Shown here: in pieces, positions 28,798 through 36,499 of the stretch
How positions within the stretch are numbered: the stretch's first letter is position 1
Layout of the letters: each line of letters opens with the position of its first letter
DNA from: Gammaproteobacteria bacterium
Lineage (GTDB): Bacteria; Pseudomonadota; Gammaproteobacteria; Burkholderiales; Gallionellaceae
Reading direction: 5' to 3'
DNA length: 64,000 nt
NCBI GenBank assembly: GCA_018814405.1
Contig: JAHIZO010000010.1
Location: forward strand, 186,001-250,000
The notes under the pieces: model-generated
Database searches by the model: none
What the model was told of the DNA's origin: nothing
What the model saw: the letters and a program-made list of their open reading frames with translations, nothing else
Program-made: the position numbers and the translations under genes

Positions 28798-29635
28798 AGT
28801 GATCGAGAGCGGCGTCGCCTACCTCGCGCTGAAAGCCGCGCAGAAACTCTACGGAAAAGCGCCTGCAGCACTGGAAACGGACGAATCCGAGCGCGTGCAG
28901 AACATGGCGCAGAAGCAGTTCGAACTCGAAGCACGCATCCTGAAAGCGCCGGAAGCGCGCGATGCCATGGTGCCGCCCTCGACATTGCAGGCTGCCATGC
29001 AGGAGATACGCGGACGTTACGAAAACGAAGATGATTTCGCCGACGACTTGAGCCAGAACGGATTGGATGAAGCGGAATTCTCCAGCGCGCTGGAGCGCGA
29101 ACTCAAGGTCGAGGCCATTCTTGAAAAGGTCGGCACGCATGCCGAGCATGTCACCGATACCGACGTGGAACTGTATTACCAATACCACCCCGACCAGTTC
29201 CGTCGTCAGGAGACACGGCTGGCGCGCCATATCCTGGTCACCATCAACGAGACCATCCCCGAGAACACACGCGAGGCGGCGCTCAAGCGCATCACCGAGA
29301 TCGCCATACGTTTGCGCAAAGAGCCGGCCCGATTCGAGGAGCAGGCGCTCAAACATTCCGAATGCCCCACCGCGCTGGAAGGCGGAAAACTCGGCGATCT
29401 GCCGCGCGGCAAACTCTTCCCGGAACTGGAGCAGGTGCTGTTCGAACTGAATGCCGGTGAAGTGAGCGACGTGGTCGAATCCGAACTCGGCTTCCATGTG
29501 CTGCGCTGCGACACCATCACCCACGCCAGCGTGCTGGACTTCGCACAGGCGAAATCATCCATCCGCAAAGTGCTGGAGAAGAAGCGCAAGCGTGCGGTGC
29601 AGCAGCAGTGGATGAAGGTATTGCTCGCAAAGTGA
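28790..29635 (+). CDS. nifM: NifM, parvulin-type peptidyl-prolyl isomerase
   Basis: A 281-residue protein starting at the ATG at 28790 with AAGGAGG before it. A helical N-terminal half precedes a PpiC-type rotamase domain (about 145-240) with ARHILVTINET and GGKLGDLPRGKLFPELEQVLFELNAGEVS...GFHVLRC elements. NifM is needed to fold the Fe protein NifH. It ends the conserved nifU-S-V-cysE-W-Z-M order. Confidence 0.94.
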   Translation: MPEVIESGVAYLALKAAQKLYGKAPAALETDESERVQNMAQKQFELEARILKAPEARDAMVPPSTLQAAMQEIRGRYENEDDFADDLSQNGLDEAEFSSALERELKVEAILEKVGTHAEHVTDTDVELYYQYHPDQFRRQETRLARHILVTINETIPENTREAALKRITEIAIRLRKEPARFEEQALKHSECPTALEGGKLGDLPRGKLFPELEQVLFELNAGEVSDVVESELGFHVLRCDTITHASVLDFAQAKSSIRKVLEKKRKRAVQQQWMKVLLAK

Positions 29636-29645
29636 TCACGATCTG

Positions 29646-29665
29646 CCCGTCTGTCTCCAGATGGG
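29646..29665 (+). other. hairpin between nifM and the next gene
   Basis: CCCGTCTG-TCTC-CAGATGGG forms an eight-pair stem with one G-T wobble in the 42-base gap after nifM. There is no T run, so it is not a standard terminator; it may stabilise the upstream mRNA or lower read-through. Confidence 0.4.
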
Positions 29666-29677
29666 TGGGCTGATTCT

Positions 29678-30532
29678 ATGAATGCCCGCAAGCTTTCCCT
29701 ACATAACCCCGAGCCAGGCTTAACCATCCTGCGGCTGGCAGCGCTTTCTGCAGAAAGCGATGCGGTGCTGGATGCGGAAAGCAAAGCACTCATGCTGCAG
29801 CAAGTGAACGGAGGTGCGCTGGCCAGTATCGCCACGCACGATGTGTGGCCGGAGCTGCAGCCCGGGTTGATGGCGCAGTTCCCTTCCAATATGTTGCGCA
29901 ATCTGCTGGATTGCGGCGCCCTGCATGTGCTGTTGCCAGAGGTCGCCGCGCTGTTCGGTGTATTCCAGATCGCCAATGATCCCGAGCAGGTCGATATCGG
30001 TTGTCATGTGCTGCGCGTGCTGGACGAAAGCGCACGATGCGATGCACCACTGTCCGTGCGCTTTGCCGCGCTGGTGATGAATATCGGAAAATCCGATTCA
30101 CCACCCCAACACCTGCCAGTCCACTACCGTCATATCGAGCGCGGACGAGATCGTATCGAAAGGATTTGCGAACGCTTCGAGTTGCCGAAGGACTGTCGCG
30201 ACCTTGCGCTGCTGGCGCTGGCTGAATGCGAACGTGTGCATCGCGCATCTGAAGTACGCGCCGGTCCGGTCGCGGCCATGCTGGATCGTTTGGGTGCTTT
30301 TAGCGATATGGAACGTTTTGAACGATTGCTGTTGCTGTGTGCTTGCGACTATCGCGCTTATCCGGGGTATGAAGCCAAAAGTTATCCCAAGTCCGCGCTG
30401 CTGCACCGCGCTCTCGCAGCGTGCAAGGACATCGATGCAGAGGAACTTGATGAGGATGCCCTGATGGAAGCGCGCGCACTGGCGATTGCGACGGCGTTTA
30501 AATCTGAGCGCTGGTCGGAGAGCCTGTCATGA
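29678..30532 (+). CDS. HD-domain protein related to the C-terminal half of CCA tRNA nucleotidyltransferase, active-site degenerate
   Basis: A 284-residue protein that follows the HD half of multifunctional CCA enzymes in order: a WPELQPGL segment, NLLDCGALHVLLPEVAALFGV, IDIG-like DIGCHVLRVLD, SVRFAALVMNIGK, CRDLALLALAE and a closing YPGYEAKSYPKSALL. The metal-binding HD (normally HDLGK) is replaced by MNIGK, and the nucleotidyltransferase half is absent. Enzymatic tRNA repair is therefore unlikely. It follows nifM by 42 bases and overlaps the next gene by four. Confidence 0.72.
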   Translation: MNARKLSLHNPEPGLTILRLAALSAESDAVLDAESKALMLQQVNGGALASIATHDVWPELQPGLMAQFPSNMLRNLLDCGALHVLLPEVAALFGVFQIANDPEQVDIGCHVLRVLDESARCDAPLSVRFAALVMNIGKSDSPPQHLPVHYRHIERGRDRIERICERFELPKDCRDLALLALAECERVHRASEVRAGPVAAMLDRLGAFSDMERFERLLLLCACDYRAYPGYEAKSYPKSALLHRALAACKDIDAEELDEDALMEARALAIATAFKSERWSESLS

Positions 30533-30936
30533 AAACGAACGAAGTGAGTTTCGGTGGAGACTTACCGACAGGTTATGTCGGAACCAATACACGCGATGCC
30601 AGTGAGCATCCCGCTGCGGCGTGGGCGCTGGAAACAGGCTTCGATGCAGTGCAAGTAGATTGCACCACGGCGGTGGTGCTGAAAATACTCGATGGCAAAT
30701 GCAAGATGTCACAGGGCGAGATGGCCGCCATCATTGCGATCTACGATGTCGTCCACCATAGCTCCGCACCAATGCTGGGTGCGGCAGTACATGAGGCTAT
30801 CCGTACGATGCGCACGCAAGACAGCGCCGAGGCACGGGAACGTATTCATAGCCTGCGCGTGCAGGCCGAAGCGGAGATACCGAAACCGGTCATGAAAAGC
30901 TACAAGGCTTTTCTGCGCGATGGGCTGTTCGGCTGA
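30529..30936 (+). CDS. hypothetical protein downstream of nifM
   Basis: A 135-residue protein of unknown family whose ATG overlaps the preceding stop by four bases (ATGA). Residues 1-40 are loop-like with many Gly/Thr; the rest is helical (MSQGEMAAIIAIYDVVHHSS, then SAEARERIHSLRVQAEAEI). It may be the last gene of the nifU operon, since the next genes run the other way. Confidence 0.65.
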   Translation: MKTNEVSFGGDLPTGYVGTNTRDASEHPAAAWALETGFDAVQVDCTTAVVLKILDGKCKMSQGEMAAIIAIYDVVHHSSAPMLGAAVHEAIRTMRTQDSAEARERIHSLRVQAEAEIPKPVMKSYKAFLRDGLFG

Positions 30937-30968
30937 AGACTGGATGCGCTTGCAGACGGATAGGGAGG

Positions 30969-31259
30969 TTATGCTGCAAGCGGCAGCATCTGATCGAGTT
31001 GATCCTGAATCGTGGCGCTTGCTTCGCGCAATTCATATTCGTCCTGCAAGCCCATCCAGAATTGCACGGAGGTGCCGAATACCTTGGAAAGGCGAAGGGC
31101 GGTATCTGCTGTGATGCCTCGCTTTCCCAATACGATCTCGTTGATGCGGCGCGGCGGTACGTTGATGGAATTCGCCAGACGTGTCTGGCTGATGCCCATC
31201 GGTATCAGGAACTCTTTAAGGAGAATCTCTCCGGGGTGTATGTTTTGTAACTTCTTCAT
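30969..31259 (-). CDS. higA: HigA-family antitoxin, no toxin partner seen
   Basis: A 96-residue helix-turn-helix protein of the HigA (VapI) group: IHPGEILLKEFLIPMGISQTRLA near the N-terminus and TADTALRLSKVFGTSVQFWMGLQ. HigA represses its own operon and neutralises HigB. The gene normally lies just after higB. Here a different antitoxin-type gene occupies the upstream position, 12 bases away, and no HigB-like frame is found. Confidence 0.87.
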   Translation of the reverse strand: MKKLQNIHPGEILLKEFLIPMGISQTRLANSINVPPRRINEIVLGKRGITADTALRLSKVFGTSVQFWMGLQDEYELREASATIQDQLDQMLPLAA

Positions 31260-31271
31260 GCCCTTCTCACA

Positions 31272-31562
31272 CTATGTATGTAGCGCTCTCAATGCTGCAT
31301 CCGGTTCTTTTTCAACGATGGTGAGTAGGGTGGCGGCGGCACCGGTAGGTTGGCGGCGGTTCTGTTCCCAGTTGCGCAGGGTGGCGACTTTCACGCCTAT
31401 TAGTTGAGCGAACTCGGTTTGGCTCAAGCCGACCTTTGCGCGTATCGCTTTGGCATCGGGAGGTTGTATTTCTGTGACGCGGCCCGGCGCAGTTTTGCCG
31501 CGCCGAATCGCGGCAGCTTCATGCAGGCTTTGTTCCAAATCTCTTAAGAGTGTCTTGTCCAT
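31272..31562 (-). CDS. XRE-family antitoxin-like regulator (NadS-like), orphan
   Basis: A 96-residue protein with a C-terminal XRE domain: KAIRAKVGLSQTEFAQLIGVKVATLRNWEQNRRQPTGAA. The N-terminal 35 residues (LEQSLHEAAAIRRGK) are typical of NadS/HigA-2 antitoxins paired with RelE/HigB-like toxins. Upstream there are only palindromic repeats, no toxin. It is co-oriented with the HigA gene. Confidence 0.8.
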   Translation of the reverse strand: MDKTLLRDLEQSLHEAAAIRRGKTAPGRVTEIQPPDAKAIRAKVGLSQTEFAQLIGVKVATLRNWEQNRRQPTGAAATLLTIVEKEPDAALRALHT

Positions 31563-31591
31563 TTCGGCAACTCCTTGCCCGGTTCAGGTAG

Positions 31592-31691
31592 GGCGCAATA
31601 ACGTTCTCCTGAGCTTGTCGAAGGCAACGGGCATTGCGCCGCATGCGCAACATATCAAACATTCGGTGCAATGCGTTGCACTTATTGCACC
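31592..31691. repeat. palindromic intergenic repeat (GGCGCAAT/ATTGCGCC and GGTGCAAT/ATTGCACC)
   Basis: Two adjacent palindromes lie in the gap between the orphan antitoxin and umuC: GGCGCAAT (31592) with ATTGCGCC (31633), and GGTGCAAT (31665) with ATTGCACC (31684). Inside the first is CCTGAGCTTGTCGAAGG, a segment seen in widespread proteobacterial repeats. This looks like REP-type material that landed in the intergenic region. Confidence 0.7.
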
Positions 31692-31710
31692 TTACATGAT
31701 TTGAACGTGA

Positions 31711-32988
31711 TCAGCAGTTGCAAGTCAGCAAGCCATCCCATTCCGTCGTATAGCGCCGCGAACTGCTCTCCCGGCGCATCGCCCAACTTTGGTTAGCGCC
31801 TTCGCCCAGCAATCTGAGCGTGCCGCTGCCCATGCGGCGGTTGATGTGGTCGAGGGCGTTCATCAATGACTTCGATCTTTCGCGCGCCGCATCGTCGTCG
31901 AACAATGTGCGCGGGCGTTCGCTGGCGGGGATGATCTCGGCCAGCATCACGCCGACCTTCTGATAGGCGTAGCCCGCGCGATAGATCTGGCGCAGGCCGT
32001 GCAGCGCGGCTTTGCAAAACACGCGCGTGTCGTCGCCGGGTTCATCCAGTGGCACGAGGATGCCTTGCTGGTATTGCCTGTCCTGTTCGCGGTGCGGGTT
32101 GGTGCGCACGTAGATGTGCAGGGCACCTGCAATGGATTTCTGCTGGCGCAGTTTCTCCACGGCGCGCGTGGTGTAGGCGATGGCGGCTTGTTCCAAGTCA
32201 TCGAGGCTGGAAGTGAGCATGCCGAACGAGTGCGAGCAGATGATCTGCTGCTTGTCGTGCGGCAGGTCGTCCAGCTCCAGACAGGCTACGCCGTTCAGCT
32301 CGGACACGATGCGTTCGAACACTACGCTGAAGCGGGTGCGCAACTGTCCGGCCGGTGCGCGCTTCAGGTCGAGCACGCTGCGGATGCCGATCTCCTGCAA
32401 CTTCGGCGCGGTGCGCCGACCCACGCCCCACACCTCACCGACCTCGATGCTGGCGAGCAACGTATCCAGTTCATCCTCATCCATGCTGTTGAAGTCGCAC
32501 ACGCTGTTGCGCTGTGGCTGCTTCTTGGCGACATGGTTGGCGAGTTTGGCCAGCGTCTTGCTCGGCGCGATACCCACGCACACCGGGATGCCCACGCACT
32601 GGCGGATGGTGTGGCGCATGAGTTGTCCATACTCGGTATGGCTGCCGGGCATGCCGGTCAGATCGAGAAAGGACTCGTCGATGGAATACACCTCCTGTTG
32701 CGGACTGAACTGAGACAGCAGCGACATCACGCGGTTGGAGATGTCGGCATACAAGGCGTAGTTGGAAGAGAAGGCGACGATGCCGTGCCGTTTCGCGAGG
32801 GCTTTCATCTGATACCAGGGCGCAGCCATCTTCACGCCCAAGTCTTTTACCTCCTGCGAACGCGAAACGATGCAGCCATCATTGTTGGAAAGCACCACCA
32901 CCGGCTTGTCTTCCAGCTTGGGCTGGAACACGCGTTCGCATGAGACGTAGAAGTTATTGCAGTCGACCAGTGCGATGGCGCGCTTCAT
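31711..32988 (-). CDS. umuC: DNA polymerase V catalytic subunit UmuC
   Basis: A 425-residue Y-family polymerase. The catalytic acids are in ALVDCNNFYVSCERVF (near 8) and VYSIDESFLDLTG (near 100), with the helix-hairpin-helix VWGVGRRTAPKLQEIGI following. The C-terminal little-finger and UmuC tail are complete. It performs error-prone translesion synthesis with UmuD'. Repeats now separate it from umuD by about 245 bases. Confidence 0.95.
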   Translation of the reverse strand: MKRAIALVDCNNFYVSCERVFQPKLEDKPVVVLSNNDGCIVSRSQEVKDLGVKMAAPWYQMKALAKRHGIVAFSSNYALYADISNRVMSLLSQFSPQQEVYSIDESFLDLTGMPGSHTEYGQLMRHTIRQCVGIPVCVGIAPSKTLAKLANHVAKKQPQRNSVCDFNSMDEDELDTLLASIEVGEVWGVGRRTAPKLQEIGIRSVLDLKRAPAGQLRTRFSVVFERIVSELNGVACLELDDLPHDKQQIICSHSFGMLTSSLDDLEQAAIAYTTRAVEKLRQQKSIAGALHIYVRTNPHREQDRQYQQGILVPLDEPGDDTRVFCKAALHGLRQIYRAGYAYQKVGVMLAEIIPASERPRTLFDDDAARERSKSLMNALDHINRRMGSGTLRLLGEGANQSWAMRRESSSRRYTTEWDGLLTCNC

Positions 32989-33028
32989 TTTGGGGACCTC
33001 TGAAAATTCAAGTAAGCGCTGATTTATT

Positions 33029-33096
33029 CGTCATCCCCGCGCAGGCGGGGATCCAGTGCCTTTATTCAACTGGGTTCCCGCCTGCGCGGGAACGAC
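33029..33096. repeat. palindromic intergenic repeat, family A copy 2
   Basis: The arms CGTCATCCCCGCGCAGGCGG and CCGCCTGCGCGGGAACGAC flank a short centre in the umuD-umuC gap. This is a compact copy of the element at 27351-27474 and 37385-37512. Confidence 0.85.
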
Positions 33097-33144
33097 AGAA
33101 CCGAATAACGGCGATGCTCTAGCCGGACAAGCCGGAACCAAAAT

Positions 33145-33225
33145 CGTAGGATGGGTGGAGCGCAGCGATACCCATCGCTAATGTCTGAAAATGATGGGTA
33201 TCGCTATCGCTCCACCCATCCTACG
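33145..33225. repeat. palindromic intergenic repeat, family B
   Basis: CGTAGGATGGGTGGAGCG and its exact complement at 33208-33225 are the outer arms; AGCGATACCCATC and GATGGGTATCGCT pair inside, leaving a short loop. The whole 81 bases fold as a long hairpin between umuD and umuC. Confidence 0.88.
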
Positions 33226-33234
33226 TTCGGATTT

Positions 33235-33714
33235 TTACACCTTATGCACATTCCACTGCACCACCCCCCAGATAGAAAAATCCTGTTCGTCGGTGATGAC
33301 GATGTCGGGATAGTCCGGGTGGGCGGCGCGCAGCACCTTGCCTTGCGGGGTGTAGTGCAATTGCTTCACGGTGAACTCGCCGTCTATCACCGCCACCACC
33401 ACGCAATCCTGTGTGGCGGGCAGCGCGCGGTCGATGATCAGCAGGTCGCCGTCATAGATGCCCAGCTCGCGCATGGAGTGACCGGCCACGCGCATGAAGA
33501 AGGTGGATTCCTTGTGCTGGATCAGATGCTCGTCCAGGCTCAGGCGGCGCTCCACATAGTCGTCGGCGGGTGAGGGGAATCCGGCCGGTACGGCTTTGCG
33601 CAACAGCGCGCGCTGCTTCTCGAACATGGAGCGATTGGGGCGCGTCAGTGACAGCAGTGCCGAGTGGGGCATATGCGCGCCGCGCAAGGAGTTATGAGTA
33701 TTCAGATGATTCAT
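33235..33714 (-). CDS. umuD: UmuD-type self-cleaving S24 peptidase
   Basis: A 159-residue LexA/UmuD-family protein. The catalytic serine is in VAGHSMRELGIYDGDLLIIDR and the lysine in VIDGEFTVKQLHY. An Ala-Gly-type self-cleavage site fits in the VPAGFPSP segment. RecA-promoted cleavage gives UmuD', which activates UmuC. Ribosome site AAGAGA precedes the ATG. A striking palindrome lies just upstream. Confidence 0.93.
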   Translation of the reverse strand: MNHLNTHNSLRGAHMPHSALLSLTRPNRSMFEKQRALLRKAVPAGFPSPADDYVERRLSLDEHLIQHKESTFFMRVAGHSMRELGIYDGDLLIIDRALPATQDCVVVAVIDGEFTVKQLHYTPQGKVLRAAHPDYPDIVITDEQDFSIWGVVQWNVHKV

Positions 33715-33727
33715 GGCGATCTCTTAC

Positions 33728-33766
33728 AGAACGAACGTTCTTCGCACTGTAAAGAACGTTCGTTCT
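33728..33766. promoter_or_regulatory. long perfect inverted repeat upstream of umuD (candidate operator)
   Basis: AGAACGAACGTTCTT and its exact complement AAGAACGTTCGTTCT lie nine bases apart, 14-52 bases before the umuD ATG. Each arm contains the GAACGTTC palindrome. It does not contain the E. coli CTG-N10-CAG LexA box but resembles the GAAC-N4-GTTC core of Gram-positive SOS boxes. Its position suits repression of umuDC. Confidence 0.6.
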
Positions 33767-33836
33767 GGCGTCAAGCGTCAATTAGCAAAGCAGTTCTGAA
33801 TTTTGAAATATGTGAAAGCTGATATTGGCGAGCAAG

Positions 33837-34844
33837 TTACTTGACTAAAGTGTGGAATCGAATCTGACCTTTCCCAGCTTCTTTAGCTTGGTACATGGCT
33901 GTATCAGCCCACTTGAGAATATCCTCTGCCCTCAAATCGGAATCGGCAAAAATTACAACGCCAATGCTCCCCGTGCAGCGATGCTCGATGAAAGTATCTG
34001 GCCCCCCCTGCGGCTTGATTGTCAGTTTATAGGGGGCAGATAAGGCAGCCAGAATTTTTACAGCCACCATTTCAGCTTGTGAAGTGGCCTCATTATCACT
34101 CTTGGTTAACTCGTTTAGAATAATCACAAACTCATCGCCGCCGAAACGGGCTACGGTGTCCATCTCGCGCACACAATTTTTCAGTCTATCCGCCGCTTCG
34201 ATCAAAAGTAAATCACCCGCTCCATGCCCATGAGTGTCGTTGAGCAACTTGAAATTATCTAGATCAATGAATAGCAGTGCATTAAGAAACCCATTGCGCT
34301 TACTTGCTACCAAAGTTTGATTCAAGCGGTCATTAAGTAGCCGCCTATTGGGTAGGCTAGTAAGCGAGTCGTAGAAGGCCAGTTGCGCTATTTCTTCTTG
34401 ACGCTGATCAAGTTCGCTTATTACTTGCTTCAACTTGATATTGACCTGGGCTAGATCATGCTGTGCTCTGGCATAGTCGCGATTTAGTTCGGATACAGTG
34501 TTGCTAAGAGACTCCAGTCCTTCAACGTCATATTCAACGAAGACTCTTATTGTGGAAGATTCTCGCCAGATGGTGGAATTCAGCGTTCTTGTTAGTCCGG
34601 CGTAATCACCTAAGGTCAGCAATCCGTGAAAGATTCGACCACCAGCATCGGTTGGCATGCCAAGTATGGTTTTTAAATCAGGTTGAATGAAGAAACGTTC
34701 CACATTTTCATTTAATAATCTTTGAGTGCGATCCTGGATGAGCCGCATAAATCCATCGTTAGCTCCAAGCAAATTGCCCGATTCATCTATGGTTGCAAGT
34801 CCTATCGCCAGGAGCCTCTCTATGTCAATCTTGTTCCAGATCAT
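33837..34844 (-). CDS. PAS-GGDEF diguanylate cyclase
   Basis: A 335-residue protein: a PAS-like domain (about 8-110, IGLATIDESGNLLGANDGF), a coiled coil (about 115-150) and a GGDEF domain with intact FGGDEFVII and an RxxD inhibitory site (REMD) five residues before it. It should make c-di-GMP with product inhibition. Its ATG overlaps the stop of the B12-binding gene by four bases, so the two are coupled. The region is clearly more AT-rich than its surroundings. Confidence 0.9.
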   Translation of the reverse strand: MIWNKIDIERLLAIGLATIDESGNLLGANDGFMRLIQDRTQRLLNENVERFFIQPDLKTILGMPTDAGGRIFHGLLTLGDYAGLTRTLNSTIWRESSTIRVFVEYDVEGLESLSNTVSELNRDYARAQHDLAQVNIKLKQVISELDQRQEEIAQLAFYDSLTSLPNRRLLNDRLNQTLVASKRNGFLNALLFIDLDNFKLLNDTHGHGAGDLLLIEAADRLKNCVREMDTVARFGGDEFVIILNELTKSDNEATSQAEMVAVKILAALSAPYKLTIKPQGGPDTFIEHRCTGSIGVVIFADSDLRAEDILKWADTAMYQAKEAGKGQIRFHTLVK

Positions 34845-35929
34845 GGTGGAGTGTTTCCTGTAAGCACATCATTCGCACAATTAACCGCCGCCTGCGCATC
34901 TGTTCCAAATGCATCAGAGCCCATCATTTTCGACAATTGATTGAATCTATTGATGGCAAGTCCACCGATGATCACGGCGGGGCGCGCATGACTCAGGAGT
35001 TCATCCAGTTGGGTGATAACTGTTCTAACAGCGGGCAATTGATGTGCGAATGAGACGGATAGACCCACAAGATTGGGTTTCCATTCGATTACATGTTTGA
35101 TAAGTGCTTGAGTTGGTACGTTCGCGCCCAAGTATTCAACATCCCAGCCAGCCAGAAGAAAAGAGTCCGCAACCATCTGCAAACCTACAGCATGATGGTT
35201 GCCTTCAACACAGGCCAATAACACTCTTTTGTTTACGCTTACGGATGGCTGGCATCGTAATAAGCTTGTTGTCATAACAGCATGTGCGATTGCTGTTGCC
35301 TTGTGTTCCTGCGCAACCGTAACTTGATTTGCTTGCCACTTTTCTCCGATACCATAAAGTGCAGGTTGTATAACATGCAGCTCCACATCAACAAGTGACC
35401 GTCCATTGTTGATGCATTGGTTGACAACAGCTAAGGCATCTTGCTGGGAACCTTTGAGTAACGCCTTCTCAAAGATTACCGCTTCAGACCATGGTTCAGG
35501 TGATTTTGGAGGAGGTAGTGGAGTGCTGCCAGTTTCAAGGAACTGGGTTCGTGCGGCATGCAGCGTGCTCGCAACGACCGCCCCCTCCGCCTTCTCCATA
35601 TGTTCAGTAAAAAACTCTGCCAGCCAGTCGAGGGATAATGCTAGATGATCTACGGGGACGCCTCTTTCAGTGAGCACACTGCGTAACCAACGCAGATAGT
35701 CCACCATGGGCTGCAATACCCCAAACTCCAACGCAGGTCTCAGGAATTCTAGATGGAACGCCAAATCTTCGCGACAGGCCTCACGTCCAGTTGATCCGAA
35801 CCTCTCATACAATGAGCCGTGGGCAGCATAGAAACGTTCCGAGACTGTTCTTGCTGCATCAGCTCGCAAGGTCAGAAATCGCTGTAAGCTCGCGTCGCTT
35901 AACGTTTCCATTTTGACATCCATATCCAC
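34841..35929 (-). CDS. CarH-like cobalamin-binding sensor without DNA-binding domain
   Basis: A protein of about 362 residues. Residues 1 to about 130 are a helical domain of unknown type, joined by a Pro-rich linker. Residues 150-230 form a B12-binding four-helix bundle with the W-x9-EH motif (W198, E208, H209) of CarH/LitR photoreceptors. The Rossmann cobalamin domain follows (about 234-355) with GNHHAVGL, whose His246 is placed to ligate cobalt. There is no MerR domain. The start may be the GTG at 35929 or an ATG two codons on. It is coupled to a diguanylate cyclase, so B12 state or light may control c-di-GMP. Confidence 0.82.
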   Translation of the reverse strand: MDMDVKMETLSDASLQRFLTLRADAARTVSERFYAAHGSLYERFGSTGREACREDLAFHLEFLRPALEFGVLQPMVDYLRWLRSVLTERGVPVDHLALSLDWLAEFFTEHMEKAEGAVVASTLHAARTQFLETGSTPLPPPKSPEPWSEAVIFEKALLKGSQQDALAVVNQCINNGRSLVDVELHVIQPALYGIGEKWQANQVTVAQEHKATAIAHAVMTTSLLRCQPSVSVNKRVLLACVEGNHHAVGLQMVADSFLLAGWDVEYLGANVPTQALIKHVIEWKPNLVGLSVSFAHQLPAVRTVITQLDELLSHARPAVIIGGLAINRFNQLSKMMGSDAFGTDAQAAVNCANDVLTGNTPP

Positions 35930-35947
35930 TGGGTACTAACAAGGCCC

Positions 35948-36247
35948 CTAAGCTGCAAAAACTTCGAAAAGCTTGATTTTGGCGCTGCCAGGTACAAGCT
36001 TTAGTCCTTTTGGGATGCCCTTATGAGAGGCATCATATTTATGGCTATTGTGCCAACTTTGGTAGCTTTGTTCATCACTCCAGCGCGTCAAAAGCCAAAC
36101 CTCGTCATGATTATCAATTGGACTCATTACTTCCATACCAAGGAAGCCGGTTGAGTTATCGACCAAGTGCAGTCTGTTGCAGAAAGCCGCTCGCACCTCT
36201 TCGGCCATGTTGTTTGCGATCGTAAAGGTACTAAGTGCTATAAACAT
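35948..36247 (-). CDS. antibiotic-biosynthesis-monooxygenase (ABM) fold protein, heme-monooxygenase-like
   Basis: A 99-residue ferredoxin-like-fold protein. The GFLGMEVMSP strand, the VWLLTRWSDEQSYQSWHNSH helix region and the C-terminal strand resemble HmoA/IsdG heme-degrading enzymes and ABM proteins. The ATG at 36247 has GGAA before it; a TTG at 36256 is also possible. It lies 18 bases upstream of the B12-sensor gene, as the first gene of a three-gene cassette. A tetrapyrrole-related role is inferred from family and neighbour. Confidence 0.75.
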   Translation of the reverse strand: MFIALSTFTIANNMAEEVRAAFCNRLHLVDNSTGFLGMEVMSPIDNHDEVWLLTRWSDEQSYQSWHNSHKYDASHKGIPKGLKLVPGSAKIKLFEVFAA

Positions 36248-36499
36248 AAGTTCCAATTCCCATATTTTTCAATATAAACGGAAAACTAATGATCGAAAGG
36301 TGCCGCTTAGATTTTAAAGTAAGTACAGCTCAAATAACCGTTTTGAATAGTCAGGTTATTATTGGCGACAGACTGTTGCACTATGGCGGAAGTAAAAAAA
36401 ATAGCACCTGCGGCAGTCCGCTTGGGCCGGTAGAAGTCGATACGTTCTAGGCTTAGCCTGCTACTTGCAAGCCGAGAACGAAAGTGAGCTTATGGTCTT

